Below are positions 20,303 to 31,128 of a DNA stretch of 39,599 nt, piece by piece. The DNA lies in NCBI GenBank assembly GCA_900315835.1, contig ONAR01000024.1, forward strand, positions 1 through 39,599. The letters are read 5' to 3'. Every line of letters starts with the position of its first letter. Position 1 is the stretch's first letter. The notes under the pieces were generated by a model that ran no database searches, had not been told where the DNA came from, and saw nothing but the letters and a program-made list of their open reading frames with translations. The DNA is from an uncultured Prevotella sp. (GTDB taxonomy: Bacteria; Bacteroidota; Bacteroidia; Bacteroidales; Bacteroidaceae). A program made the translations under genes and the position numbers.

Positions 20303-21823
20303 TTATTTGCCCGTAATCTCATTGAAATATACCTTGCGGTTGACAGCATCCACCTTGATCTGGTAGAAGCCGGCCTTGGTGATGTTCCACTTGCGGTCGG
20401 GCTGGCCGCCAATTGAGCTGTCGATGAACGTCAGCTCGTTGCCGTCGGCGGCGGGATGCTCGCCGGCAGTGGCTGCCATGTAGAACGGCACCTCCCACTT
20501 GTCGCTGCGGATGAATGGGAACTTGATCTCTCCCTTGTTCAGGTAGCCTTCCCACGTGAGGCAGTTGGGGTCGGCGGCATAGTTGTAGTGCAGCGAGGTG
20601 GCGTTGGCGATGGCCCATCCGTTGGGCGTGGCGTCGCCGACGAGGTAGAGCTTCATGTCGTTTTTGGCAAGCCGATCGCCCTCGAGCATCTTCGCGTACT
20701 GGGCCGAGAGGTCAACGCGCTCGCAGTCGATGGTGCGCTTGTTGATGTCGATGGTGACGCGGTAGTCGCCGTCGGCCGGCACGTTCCACTTGTAGTCGTG
20801 CATCGTGGCATTGGCGGTGGTGACGTAGTCGATGGCACCCGTCCCCATAATGTCCTTGCCGGCCTCGGGAGCCATGATGTAAGGCACCTCAAACTTGTTG
20901 GCGTTCTGCATGGGGAACTTAAGCTCACCCTCGTTGAGCGGGCCCTCATAGACGAACACGCCCTCGCTCTGCTTGTACATCGGCTGCAGGTCGGAGAGGT
21001 TCCATCCGTAGGGCATGGCCGAGCCCACCATCCAGATATTGTCTATATTGATGCGGCTCACGCTGACGGTCATATCCTCAAGGTCGGCCGTGACGGTGTA
21101 GAGGCCGTCCTCGCTCACGTGGAGCGGCTCGGCGCCAGCATTGCCCGTCTCGTCATAGACGAGGGTGTAGGCGTTGCCCTTGGTACCATAGAACGGCGTG
21201 TCGGAATAGCGGTCGGGCGTGAGCTTGAAGTCGCCGGCATTGAGGAAGCCGGTCCACGTGTAGCCATCGTCCATACCGGCGTCCATCTTCACCGCGTTGA
21301 CGAGACTGCTGCCTGCTGGATTGGCCGTGCCGCTGATAAACAGCTCGTTTCTGGGCTGGTCGTAGGGGGTGACGGACAGCGTCAGCGTGCTGGTCTCAGG
21401 CAACTGGTAGACGGCTGCCTCGGGCTGCATGGCGATGAGCCTCACCTGGAAAGAGGTCGGCGTGCCTGCCACACCGTTCCAGCCGGTGAGCATGCGGTTG
21501 AGCTGCGCCGTGGTGAGCGCGTACGACCGCACGTCGGGGGCGAGGCGGATGGTGTCGGTGGTGTAGGTGTCCGACCCGTCAATGCCCATCTGGAGGTAAT
21601 AGACCACATCGCCCGACAGATTGGAGGCCGCGTTCCATGTGAACGTCACGGCCGTCTCCTGCGCCTTGTCGGCGGTCAGCGTGATGGCGGTGTCAGGCGT
21701 ACTCTTGAGCTGCATGACATCCTCCGGCCGGGTGAGGGAATAGGCATCGTCGTCGGAGTTGCAGGCCGTGAAGCCCGCGACCGACAGCAGGAGGAGGAAG
21801 ATATGTAATAACTGCTTTTTCAT
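20303..21823 (-). CDS. SusE/SusF-like glycan-binding lipoprotein
   Basis: 506 residues. The lipoprotein signal MKKQLLHIFLLLLSVAGFTA is followed by Cys21 and an acidic NSDDD, a surface-export-like signature. An N-terminal SusE domain (ITLTADKAQETAVTFTWNAA) precedes three related modules, each with a glycan-binding-like segment: LFISGTANPAG...WTGFLNAGDFK, IWMVGSAMPYGW...YEGPLNEGELKFP and LYLVGDATPNGW...WEGYLNKGEIKFP. SusE/F bind starch at the cell surface through such modules. The WxG-L-N-x-G-E-x-K-F repetition is clear. It lies between susD and the hydrolases, in the usual order for an alpha-glucan-type locus. Confidence 0.88.
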   Translation of the reverse strand: MKKQLLHIFLLLLSVAGFTACNSDDDAYSLTRPEDVMQLKSTPDTAITLTADKAQETAVTFTWNAASNLSGDVVYYLQMGIDGSDTYTTDTIRLAPDVRSYALTTAQLNRMLTGWNGVAGTPTSFQVRLIAMQPEAAVYQLPETSTLTLSVTPYDQPRNELFISGTANPAGSSLVNAVKMDAGMDDGYTWTGFLNAGDFKLTPDRYSDTPFYGTKGNAYTLVYDETGNAGAEPLHVSEDGLYTVTADLEDMTVSVSRINIDNIWMVGSAMPYGWNLSDLQPMYKQSEGVFVYEGPLNEGELKFPMQNANKFEVPYIMAPEAGKDIMGTGAIDYVTTANATMHDYKWNVPADGDYRVTIDINKRTIDCERVDLSAQYAKMLEGDRLAKNDMKLYLVGDATPNGWAIANATSLHYNYAADPNCLTWEGYLNKGEIKFPFIRSDKWEVPFYMAATAGEHPAADGNELTFIDSSIGGQPDRKWNITKAGFYQIKVDAVNRKVYFNEITGK

Positions 21824-21852
21824 TTTCTTGTCTTGTGATTATAGATTACCGA

Positions 21853-23733
21853 TTACTTGCTCAACTGATCCCAATAGGGGTTCTGCACCAGCTTCGGGTT
21901 CTTGTCAATCTCCGTCTGATGAATGGGGAACCAATAGTAAGCCTTGCGATAGACGCGCTTGATGTAGGGCTTGCGCTGGTAGAAGCTCGAGGCGTCCTTG
22001 CCGTCGAAGTTCATGCCGTAGAAGTCGCCCGACAGCGTGGTCTCGGCCTCTTTCCAGCGGCGCAGGTCGTCGTAGCGGGTACCCTCGGCGCAGAGCTCCA
22101 CGCGGCGCTCGGCATGGATGAGCTTGCGCATGGCGTCCTGGTCGGCGAGGTTGACGTGGATGTAGTTGTTGTCGGTGGCCCCGGTGGTGTACTGGCGCAC
22201 GCCGGCACGCTCACGGATCTTGTTGAGATAGGTGAGTATTTCCTCATTGCCCGGGTCGCACTCGTTGAGGGCCTCGGCGTAGCTGAGGTAAGCCTCGGCC
22301 AGGCGGTAGATGATGCCCGGACGGTAGTTGTAGGAGTTCTGCTTGATGTTGTCCTTGGGGTTGACGCGCTTGCGCATCAGGTAGCCGTTCTGCGGAGCGT
22401 CGTGGGTGTGGTTGTTGTCGGCGCCGCCGTTGAAGAAGTTGTACTGGCGGTCCTCAGAGGGGAAGTAGGCCCCGTTGAAGTTGACCGACACATAGAAGCG
22501 CGGCTCGCGGTGGCAATACATGTTGTAGGTGCCAGACTTGGTGATGCAGTTGCCGTTCTCGGCCTCGAACTTGGTGCCGGAGCGATGCTCGTCGGCCGTG
22601 GAGAAGCCCGTCTCCTCGTACTTCGAGTCGGGGTCGGTGATGGGCAGTCCGTTCTCCATGAAGAACGCGTCAACGAGGCTCTGGGTCACGCCGAAGCCGC
22701 CGTTACCGCCCGAACCGTTAGGCGTGGCGTTGCGCTCATAGTTCTGGTAGTTGACCGACGGGCGGGCGAAGAGTATCTCGGTGTTGCCGGCATCCTCGCT
22801 CTTGAGAAACGCGTTCTCGTAGGAGAGGAAGGGGTCGATGGTGGTCTTGCCCTCGTCGGCATACTCGATGTAGAGCTTGTGGCCGGAAGCCTCGGCCTTG
22901 TCGATGAGGTCCTTGCAGGCGTCGGCAGCCACGCGCCACTTGCCGGCGTCGTACTGGGTGCTGAAGAGATGCTCGCCGTTGGCATTGACAAAGTTGGCGT
23001 AGTCGCTGTTGCCGTTGACCAGCGGACTGGCGTCGAACAGCAGCATGCGGGCGCGGATGGCCAGGCACATCAGCGAGGTGATGCGGCCGTATTTCTGTGA
23101 CTCGCTGTAGCGGGCCGGCAAAATCTTGGAGCAGGCCAGCATCTCGTCGGAGCACCACTTGATCACATCCTCATAGGGTGTCTGCGTCTCCATCATGTCG
23201 GAGAGCGAGGCGTTGACGGGCCACACGTAGTCGGGCTTGAAGGGGATGGGGCCGTTGGTGTTGGCCAGCAGGTAATAGTAGTAGGCCTGCAGGAAGCGGC
23301 ACTCCGTCTTCATATAGGTCATCTCGCGCTCCGAGATGTCCTGGTCGACAAGGGCATGCGCCTGCTCGCGGAAGATGTTGGCCTCGCGGATGCGCTGCGG
23401 CAGCAGGGCCCAGTAGTTGCCGTTCCAGTCGCTGGCCGGCGTCCACTCGCCAAGTATCATGGGGATGACCTGGTTGCCGAACTGCCGGTAACGCTCTGGG
23501 ATGGTGGCGTCGTCGCCAAAGAGCATCCAGCCCAGGTCGAAAAGATAACCGTCGTAGCAGTCGGGAATGGCTGAATAGACATTGGCGAGCCACTGCTCCA
23601 CATGCGTCTTGTCATTGAACACATTCTCCATGTCCAGTTCCGTATCCGACTCCTTGTCGAGGTAATCGGAGCAGGAAGAGAGGAGCGGCAGGCAGGCTGC
23701 CAGTATGATAATGTATGTTTTGAATCGTTTCAT
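21853..23733 (-). CDS. susD: SusD/RagB-family glycan-binding lipoprotein
   Basis: 626 residues. Signal MKRFKTYIIILAACLPLLSS then Cys21 with the typical SDYLDKE start of SusD proteins. TPR-like helices (VEQWLANVYSAIPD, FLQAYYYYLLANTNGPIPF) and the C-terminal SusD signature are present: YRLAEAYLSYAEALNE, YLNKIRERAGV, IHAERRVELCAEGTRYDDLRRWK. It forms the lid on the SusC barrel and delivers oligosaccharide. A Shine-Dalgarno-like AAGGAAAC precedes the ATG. It follows susC by 32 bases. Confidence 0.95.
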   Translation of the reverse strand: MKRFKTYIIILAACLPLLSSCSDYLDKESDTELDMENVFNDKTHVEQWLANVYSAIPDCYDGYLFDLGWMLFGDDATIPERYRQFGNQVIPMILGEWTPASDWNGNYWALLPQRIREANIFREQAHALVDQDISEREMTYMKTECRFLQAYYYYLLANTNGPIPFKPDYVWPVNASLSDMMETQTPYEDVIKWCSDEMLACSKILPARYSESQKYGRITSLMCLAIRARMLLFDASPLVNGNSDYANFVNANGEHLFSTQYDAGKWRVAADACKDLIDKAEASGHKLYIEYADEGKTTIDPFLSYENAFLKSEDAGNTEILFARPSVNYQNYERNATPNGSGGNGGFGVTQSLVDAFFMENGLPITDPDSKYEETGFSTADEHRSGTKFEAENGNCITKSGTYNMYCHREPRFYVSVNFNGAYFPSEDRQYNFFNGGADNNHTHDAPQNGYLMRKRVNPKDNIKQNSYNYRPGIIYRLAEAYLSYAEALNECDPGNEEILTYLNKIRERAGVRQYTTGATDNNYIHVNLADQDAMRKLIHAERRVELCAEGTRYDDLRRWKEAETTLSGDFYGMNFDGKDASSFYQRKPYIKRVYRKAYYWFPIHQTEIDKNPKLVQNPYWDQLSK

Positions 23734-23765
23734 GACTATGTTTCCTTATGATTATTTCCAAGCAA

Positions 23766-26700
23766 TTAGAAGGTAAGGTCCATTCCGAACATGACTGAGC
23801 GCATGGACGGATACTTCAGACCGTCTGACGTGGCAAGCTCGGGATCCCACAACTTGAATTTGGAGAGGAAGAACAGGTCGTTGCCGCTCACATAGAAGCG
23901 GATGTTCTTCCCGTAGATCTTGTTGGTCCAGGCCTGCGGCAGGGTGAAGCCCACCTCGACCATCTTCAGCCTGAGGAAGCTCATGTTCTTTTTCCACCAG
24001 GTGGAGGCGACATTGTTGTTGGGGTTCTCGTTCGACGACAGCCTCGGCCAGAACACGTTCTGCGAGGGGTTGTCCTCGGTCCAGCGGTCGTTGTAGTTGG
24101 AATAGATGTTGCCCAGCACGCCCTGTCCGCTTCCGGGAATGAAGTAGCTGTTGCCGCCGATGATGCGGTAGGCGTCGCCCGTGCCCTGGAAGAAGAAGTT
24201 GAAGTCGAAGGCCTTGTATTTCACGTTGCCGCCGAAGCCATAGACGATGCGCGGGTCTGAGGTGCCGCCGATGTAGCCCTCATCCTGGTCGGTGATGATG
24301 TTGTCGCCGTTCATGTCCTTGTACTTGATGTCGCCGGGGCGCACCTTGGCGCCGAGCTGCGGCTGGGGCTGTCCGGCCTTCACGTTGCCGTCGGCGTCGA
24401 AGTCGTCGGCCGTATAGAGGCCCACGGCCTGGTAGCCCCACAGCGTGTTGATGCTGCGGCCGGTGATGGAGCGGTAGGTGCCCTTGATGCTCTCGGGCTC
24501 GTCTTTCTCAATGATCTTGTTGCGGGCATAGGTGAAGTTGCCGCGGGCACTGAGCTCGAGGTTCTTGTTGATGCGCTTGTGATAGGTGACGGAGGCGTCA
24601 ACACCGTGGTTGTCCACCTTGCCGTAGTTGGCCCAGGGGCTGTTGATGTAGCCCACCTGCGTGGGTATCGTACTGCGCTGCATGAAGATGTTGGTGCGGT
24701 GCTCCTTGAAGAAATCGACCTGCACGTTAAGGGCATTCCACAGTCCGATCTCAAGTCCGAGGTTGGTTTTCACCGAGGTCTCCCACGTGAGGTCGGCCAC
24801 GCCGTAGTCGCCCTCCTGGATGCCGCCACGGTAGTAGTCGCCCTTGTAGCCCCAGTTGTAGCCTGAGGCGTTGGTGTTGATGGTCGTGATGTAGGCGAAG
24901 CGGCGGCCGCCGATGTCGTCATTACCCAGCTTACCGATTGAGCCTCTGAGTTTCAGCAGGTTGATGGTACCGCGCAGGGGAGCCATGAAGCTCTCCTCAG
25001 AGATGACGTAACCCAGGGCGATGGACGGGAAGAAACCGTAGCGGTGGCCCTTGGCGAAGTTCTCGGAACCGTTGTAGCCGAAGTTGAACTCACCGATGTA
25101 GCGGTTGTCGTAGGTATATGACAGACGACCCGCAATGCCCTGTGTGCGCTTGGGCTGCACGTCGCCCCAGTCGTAGCTGCGCTGGTTGTAGAGAAACAGG
25201 GCGTTGACGCTGTGCTTCTTGGCGAACACGCGGTCGTAAGACAGCGAGCCCTCAAGGTAGGTGCTCTGGTTGCCGAAATTGGCGCTGCTGGAATGGGAAA
25301 GGGCCTCGGTGCCGTACTTCAGGATGGAATGAACGAGGTTGCCCGATGCGTCGCGGGAATGCGCCACGCTGTAATAGTCGGGCGTGCGGCCGCGGGTGAC
25401 GAAGTTCTCACTGTAGTTGTCGAATGAGAACACCACCTTGGCCTTCAGTCCCTCGAGGAGCATCTTCAGGTCCTGCTCCACCGAGAAGAGCGACTGTATC
25501 TGCGCGTGGCCGCTGCGGTAGTAGCCCTGCTGCGTGCTCATGGCCCAGGGGTTGTAGCGCTCGACCGAGGCGATGGGGATGGTGCCGTCGGAATAACGCG
25601 TGGGATGAACGTAAGGCGGGGTCTCAAAGGCTTTGGAAAACACCTCGTCGGTGCTGCTGTTCGACTTGCGCAGGTTCTGCAGATAGCCGCCGATGTTGAA
25701 GCGCAGCAGGGTCGTCGGCGTAAGGTTCAGGTCGACGTTGGCGCGCATGTTGTAGCGGGTGAGCTTGCTGCCCGTGTCGTAGTCGAGCGTCGGGTCGGTC
25801 TCCATGATGCCGTCCTCGTGATAGACCGAGGCTGTCAGCGAGTAGCGGAGTATCTTGGTGCCGCCCGAGACGGTCATGTTGGCGCGCGTCGAGTAGGCAT
25901 AGTCCTTGGTGATGGCGTCGAGCCAGTTCACGTTAGGATAGAGGTCACGGTCGTAGCCCGTATAGGTCTTCAGCACCTGGTCCTTGGAGAACATGCCCGG
26001 ATTGAGCTCGTTGAGGAGGTTCATGTATTCGGCGGCGCCCACAAACTGCGGCAGTTTGGTAGGCGTCTGTATGGACTGCTCCACACGGAAGTTGACCGAC
26101 GGCTTGGCCACCTCGCCGCGCTTGGTGTTGATGATGATGACACCATTGGCGCCGCGCACACCGTACATGGCGCTGGCCGAGGCATCCTTCAGCACTGAGA
26201 ACGACTCTATCTCGGCCGGGTCGATGTCGTTCAGGCTGCGCTCCACGCCGTCAATGAGCACCAGGGGCTTGCTGCCGCTGCCAAAGGTGGAGATACCGCG
26301 AATCCAGAAGTTGGAGTCGTCATATCCCGGCTCGCCCGACGGCTTCACGGCAATGATGCCCGCCAGCTGGCCGGCCAGGTTGTTGCTGAGCGAGCGCGAC
26401 GAGCCCACCTGCAGGTCGCTGGGCTGGATGGTCTGAATGGAGCCGACCACCGAGAGGCGCTTCTGCGAGGCAAAGCCGGTGACCACAAGCTCCTGCAGCT
26501 CGTTTTTGTCCTCCTTCATCACGACGTTGAAGCTGATCTCCTTGCCGACGGTAATCTCCTGCTTCTTGAAGCCGACATAGGAGAACTGCATGACGCTGTT
26601 CCTGCCGGGCACGTCCAGGTAGAAATGACCGTCGACATCGGTAATGGCCGAGGCGTCGCCGCCCTTCACCCTGACATAAACGCCAATCAGCGGCTCGTTG

Positions 26701-26856
26701 TTCTCATCAGTTACCGTACCGCTGACCCTGATCGGAGCAGAGGCGGCCTTGGTCTGCTGCGTCCCCTGCAACGGTGCCGGCAAGGCAAAGGCGTTGATGC
26801 CCCCCACTGGTCAGCATACAGGCTAACGCAAAGGTGCAAATAATTGTTTGTTTCAT
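23766..26856 (-). CDS. susC: SusC/RagA-family TonB-dependent transporter, frameshifted in the signal peptide
   Basis: Outer-membrane importer of oligosaccharides. The main frame (from about 26806) has a carboxypeptidase-like N-terminal domain (VSGTVTDENNEPLIGVYVRVKG), a plug domain (LVLIDGVERSLNDIDPAEIESFSVLKDASASAMYGVRG), a long beta-barrel and a terminal aromatic (GMDLTF). The ATG at 26856 opens MKQTIICTFALACMLTSGG in a different frame. A run of six G (26800-26805, C on the plus strand) sits exactly at the junction. With five G the reading becomes TSGGINAFALPAP, a normal signal peptide and a 1029-residue protein. As written, only a GTG inside the run could start the main frame, without a signal. 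A TAnnTTTG box lies at 26989-26996. Confidence 0.9.
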
Positions 26857-26988
26857 CTGTATTGTATAATCAGTTTTCTGGTTTTTCGACTTTATCAGCG
26901 GCTTTATCATCGTGGAGAAGGCTTTCACCTTTTATATATAGCCGTGTGTCTGCGGTGGTCTTGACTGCGTTGTTTTAACTTTCGGTAG

Positions 26989-26996
26989 CAAAATTA
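26989..26996 (-). promoter_or_regulatory. -7 box for the susC operon
   Basis: Minus-strand TAATTTTG fits TAnnTTTG. It would produce a long leader of about 125 nt before the susC ATG, common for regulated glycan loci. Confidence 0.45.
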
Positions 26997-27141
26997 AAGA
27001 AATTCTATACACGCTCTATCCGAAAGTATAAGTGAAGTAGGACACCGGTAGTAAGATGTTTTTATAACCATCTAACTATCAGTCAATTCAAACACACTAT
27101 AAAAAAGGTCAAGTAGACAAACAAATTTAAATGAATTTGAT

Positions 27142-27149
27142 TACCTTTG
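27142..27149 (+). promoter_or_regulatory. -7 box for the DUF6377-type regulator
   Basis: TACCTTTG fits TAnnTTTG. It lies inside the frame that starts at 27131, which argues for the downstream ATG at 27176 as the true start with a leader of about 20 nt. Confidence 0.6.
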
Positions 27150-27175
27150 CATCCGATACCGTAATTATCGACAAA

Positions 27176-28830
27176 ATGAACAAGAGTGTCTTCACTTTAA
27201 TGCTGTTTTTCCTGCTCGCCGCCGCGGCGCAAGCCCAGACGCAGACCGAAAAACTTCTGAGAGGCCTTGACGAGGTATTGGCCAGGAGAAACCAGTACAC
27301 GAATGAGAAGTTTCAGCACATCCAGCAGCTCAAGTCGTATCTCTCCACGACGCGAGACCCCAAGATGAGGCTCCAGATTTACCAGCAGCTCTACGACCAG
27401 TACTATGTACTCAACTATGACTCGGCGGCGGCCTGTGTCAACAACTCGTACCGTCTGGCCAAAAAATCGGAGACTCCTACTACAGTCAGCTGTCACGGCT
27501 GGAGAAAGCCGAGCTTTATTCCATAGGCGGTCTGTACAGCGAGGCCGAGGACCTGCTCGACAGCATCAGCAACGAAGGCGTTGAGCCGTCACTGCAGCTG
27601 CGCAACTACATCGTCCGCTTCCGGCTCTACAGCTACTGGGCCAACTACTGCTCCAACGAGCTTTTCTCGCCAAAGTACAGCGACATGGCCTCGGCCTACC
27701 TTCGCAAGGCCATGCCCCTAATGGACAAGCGCGCGCCCGAATACGACTATTATAAAGGTGAATACGAGGTTTACGTGGAGAAGAACGACGCCAAGGCAAG
27801 GCACTACTACCTCAAGGCCATCAAGCGGCTGCCCAGGGCCTCGCGCTATTACGCGATGACCGCCTTCGCCCTGGCCCTCAACTACTTGGGTACCAAGGAC
27901 ACCCTGCACTACGAGAAATACCTCGTGGAGGCCAGCTGCAGCGACGTCATCTGCACGACCAAGGAGAACCTGGCGCTGCAGAACCTCGCCACCTACCTCT
28001 TCAAATACCACAAGGACCAGATCAACAATGCCGTGCGCTACATCAACATCTCTATGGACGACGCCAAGTCGTACAACGCCCGGCTGCGCATCCTCGAAAT
28101 CTCGCAGAAGCTGCCCACCATCGTCTCGTCGTACGAGTCGATACTCAAGCAGCGCAACAACATCCTCACACTCATCAATGTGGCCGTCGCCCTGCTCGCC
28201 GTGCTGCTGATGTCGGCCATCTACTATATTTTCAGGCAAAACAAGAAGATGGCCCTGCAGCGGCGGCAGCTGGCCGACAACTACCAGAAACTGTCTGTGC
28301 TCAACAGCCAGCTCGGAACCGACAACACCGAGCTGCTCAACACCAACATCAAACGTGACCGGCTGGTGAAGCTCTACATCGACCTCTGCGCCAAATTCAT
28401 CAACCGGCTGAACAACTACACCAAGCTGGTCAGGCGAAAGATTATCGCCAACCAGGTCAAGGACCTGCTGTCAACGGTGTCATCGTCACGCCTGTCGGAG
28501 GAGGACGCCACCATCTTCCGCACCAACTTCGACAAATGCTTCCTTGCCCTCTACCCCACCTTCAAGACCGAGCTCAACAGTCTGCTCACGGACGACGGAC
28601 AGCTCGACGACCCCGGCGAGGACAAACTGTCCAACGAGCAGCGCATCTATGCCCTCATCCGCCTTGGCGTGAAGGAGAGCTCCGAGATTGCCTCCGTCCT
28701 TTTCTTCTCGCCGCAGACCATCTACAATTACCGCTCATCGGTCAAGAAAAAGGCAAAGAACAAGGAGGACTTCGACGGCGAGGTGGGCAAGATCTGCGTC
28801 AACGCATCCGACATGCAGCACGGGGCCTGA
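27176..28830 (+). pseudogene. DUF6377-type membrane regulator, split by a homopolymer frameshift
   Basis: The signal-like start MNKSVFTLMLFFLLAAAAQAQ leads into a TPR-like region (TEKLLRGLDEVLARRNQY, LQIYQQLYDQYYVLNYDSAA). At 27461-27466 a run of six A puts the frame out; it then stops at about 27526. With seven A it reads ...RLAKKIGDSYYSQLSRLEK and stays open to 28830, about 551 residues. The second part has more TPR-like helices, a membrane segment (ILTLINVAVALLAVLLMSAIYYIF), a coiled coil, and a C-terminal helix-turn-helix (GVKESSEIASVLFFSPQTIYNYRSSVKKK). This is the layout of Bacteroidetes DUF6377 regulators beside glycan loci: a periplasmic sensor joined to a cytosolic DNA-binding domain. 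It is divergent from susC and probably controls it. It is functional if the missing base is a data error. Confidence 0.8.
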
Positions 28831-28869
28831 CCTTGGGCTAAGTCATCTCTGACCTTGGGCTAAGTCATC
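28827..28869 (+). repeat. Direct repeat spanning the regulator stop codon
   Basis: A 21-base sequence beginning CTGACCTTGGGCTAAG and ending TCATC occurs at 28827-28847 and 28849-28869, period 22. The first copy contains the TGA stop of the regulator. Both copies are identical. Confidence 0.8.
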
Positions 28870-28928
28870 ATTATGCCGCCAGCATCAAAAAAATCGCATG
28901 CGGGGAGTGGTAGTTCATTATTTTTGCT

Positions 28929-28936
28929 TATCTTTG
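28929..28936 (+). promoter_or_regulatory. -7 box for the antiporter operon
   Basis: TATCTTTG fits TAnnTTTG, 36 bases before the ATG at 28972. Confidence 0.5.
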
Positions 28937-28971
28937 TTGTCGTTCTGACGCAATAGATACGGCATCCGATT

Positions 28972-31128
28972 ATGGCACACCTGTCCAGTTATTTTCCTAT
29001 CACCGACCCCACGCTGATTTTCTTCGTGGTGTTGCTGATTATCCTCTTTGCTCCTATCATCATGGGCAAACTGAGGATACCGCATATCATCGGCATGGTG
29101 CTGGCGGGTGTGGCAGTGGGCAAATACGGCTTCAACATCCTGGCGCGCGACGCGAGTTTTGAGCTGTTCGGGCGCGTGGGCCTGTATTACATCATGTTCC
29201 TCGCCTCGCTCGAGATGGACATGGAAGGCCTGCGGCGCAACAAGTGGCGCACGCTCGTCTTTGGCCTGCTCACGTTCATCCTGCCGTTCGTCATCACCTA
29301 TCTCATGGGCATCAGCCTGCTGGCCTACACGCCGTTTGCCGCCCTGCTGTTGGGCTGCATCATGTCGTCCAACACGCTGGTATCCTACCCCATCGTGGCG
29401 CGCTACGGCCTGCAGCAGAAGCCGAGCGTCATCCTGAGCGTGGGCTCAACGATGCTAAGCCTGCTCATCGCCCTCATCGTGCTGGCCACACTCGTGGCCT
29501 CAGCCTCAGGCAATGCCACGGCCGGCTTTTGGCTGCTGTTCATCGGCAAGGCGATGCTCTATGTGGCCATCATGCTGACCTTGGTGCCGCGCCTCACGCG
29601 CTGGTTTCTCAGACGCTACAGCGACGCCGTGATGCAGTTCATCTTCGTCATGGCCATCCTCTTCCTCAGTGCCGCCCTGGCCGAGGTGGTCGGACTGGAG
29701 GGCATCTTCGGCGCCTTCTTCGCCGGACTGGTGCTCAACCGCTACATCCCCCACGTCTCGCCGCTGATGAACCGCATCGAGTTCATCGGCAACGCCATCT
29801 TCATCCCCTATTTCCTCATCGGCGTGGGCATGCTCATCAACGTCCGCCTGCTCTTCGGCGGCGGCGCCATCCTGTGGGTGGTGGGCTGCATCGTGGTCTT
29901 CGGCACACTGGGCAAGGCGCTGGCCGCCTACACCGCCGCCGGTCTGTTCCGTCTGCCGCGCAGCTCGGGCCACATGATGTTCGGCCTCACCTCGGCCCAC
30001 GCCGCCGGCGCCATCGCCATGGTCATCGTCGGCATGGGCATGCGCACGCCCGGCGGCAGTCCGCTCATCGACGAGAACATGCTCAACGGCATTGTCATCA
30101 TGATCCTCTTCACCTGCATCATCTCCTCGCTGGTCACCGACTGGGCGGCACAGCGCATCACGCTCCGCGACAGGCTGATGCCGTCGGAGGACCACACAGA
30201 TGACGACGAGAAGATACTGGTGCCGGTGAAATACAAGGAGTACGCCAACAGTCTGATAAGCATGGCCATCATGGCCCGCAACCCGAAGCTCCACCGCCCC
30301 ATCGTGGCCCTCAACGTGGTGTATGACGACGACAACATGCGGCGCAACCAGAAAGAAGGCACGGACATCCTGCGGCAGGTGGAGCAGTATGCAGCCGCAG
30401 CCGACGTGCCCATACAGACGCAGGTGCGCGTGGCGGCCAACATCGCCAACGGCATCAAGCATGCCTTCAAGGAGTTCCAGGCCTCGGAAATCCTCATCGG
30501 CATGCACATGCACGAGCAGGTGTCGCCGAAGTTCTGGGGACAGTTCCACCAGAGCCTGTTCAACGGCCTCAACCGGCAGATTTTCATGGCGCGCCTCTAC
30601 CACCCGCTCAACACGCTGCGCCGCATCCAGGTGGCCGTGCCGTCGCGCGCGCAGTACGAGCCGGGCTTCTACCGATGGCTCGAGCGGCTGTCGCGCATTG
30701 CCGAGAACCTGGAATGCCGCGTGCAGTTCAACGGCCGCATGGACACGCTGCAGATGGTCAACCAGTTCGTGCAGAACCGCCACCCCAACGTGCGCGCCGT
30801 CTATGTGGAGATGCCCCACTGGAACGAGCTGCCCAAGCTGGCCTCGACCATCGCCGACGACCATCTGTTCGTCGTCGTCACGGCCCGAAAAGGCACCGTC
30901 AGCTACAAGACGGCCATGGAACGGCTGCCCGAGGAACTGACAAAATACTTCAACGGCAAGAACCTCGTCATCATCTTCCCCGACCAGTACGGCGACGACA
31001 AGTCGACCATGACCTTCGCCCAGCCGCAACATACTGAGGAGACATCGGCTTACGTCGTCTTCGGCAACTGGCTGATGCGGCACCTCACGATATTAAAACG
31101 ATATATAAATCATAAATCGCATGATTGA
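28972..31128 (+). CDS. CPA2-family cation:proton antiporter with cytosolic tail
   Basis: 718 residues. About twelve membrane segments fill residues 15-400, e.g. [61 protein letters not shown] and the segment [21 protein letters not shown]. The family is Na+/H+ (or K+/H+) exchange in the inner membrane. The soluble C-terminal half (about 420-700) has universal-stress-protein-like folds ([38 protein letters not shown]). It overlaps lolD by eight bases (31121-31128), so it starts the antiporter-lolD-cvfB-like-CDF run. The transported ion is not decided by sequence. Confidence 0.9.
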   Translation: MAHLSSYFPITDPTLIFFVVLLIILFAPIIMGKLRIPHIIGMVLAGVAVGKYGFNILARDASFELFGRVGLYYIMFLASLEMDMEGLRRNKWRTLVFGLLTFILPFVITYLMGISLLAYTPFAALLLGCIMSSNTLVSYPIVARYGLQQKPSVILSVGSTMLSLLIALIVLATLVASASGNATAGFWLLFIGKAMLYVAIMLTLVPRLTRWFLRRYSDAVMQFIFVMAILFLSAALAEVVGLEGIFGAFFAGLVLNRYIPHVSPLMNRIEFIGNAIFIPYFLIGVGMLINVRLLFGGGAILWVVGCIVVFGTLGKALAAYTAAGLFRLPRSSGHMMFGLTSAHAAGAIAMVIVGMGMRTPGGSPLIDENMLNGIVIMILFTCIISSLVTDWAAQRITLRDRLMPSEDHTDDDEKILVPVKYKEYANSLISMAIMARNPKLHRPIVALNVVYDDDNMRRNQKEGTDILRQVEQYAAAADVPIQTQVRVAANIANGIKHAFKEFQASEILIGMHMHEQVSPKFWGQFHQSLFNGLNRQIFMARLYHPLNTLRRIQVAVPSRAQYEPGFYRWLERLSRIAENLECRVQFNGRMDTLQMVNQFVQNRHPNVRAVYVEMPHWNELPKLASTIADDHLFVVVTARKGTVSYKTAMERLPEELTKYFNGKNLVIIFPDQYGDDKSTMTFAQPQHTEETSAYVVFGNWLMRHLTILKRYINHKSHD

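Larger units (their letters stand above)
26857..27175. other. Divergent promoter region between susC and its regulator
   Basis: 319 bases with no gene. It contains the minus-strand box at 26989-26996 for susC, leaving a leader of about 125 nt, and the plus-strand box at 27142-27149 for the regulator. An AT-rich stretch lies between. A defined operator was not identified. Confidence 0.5.

Noticed and set aside
20456-21808. + strand open frame of 450 codons
   Set aside because: Antisense to the SusE/F-like lipoprotein gene; its Val/Gly/His/Asp composition is that of a shadow.
26805-26807. GTG start for a signal-less SusC
   Set aside because: It lies in the G run itself, and the upstream ATG frame gives a proper signal peptide when one base is removed. 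SusC without a signal could not reach the outer membrane.
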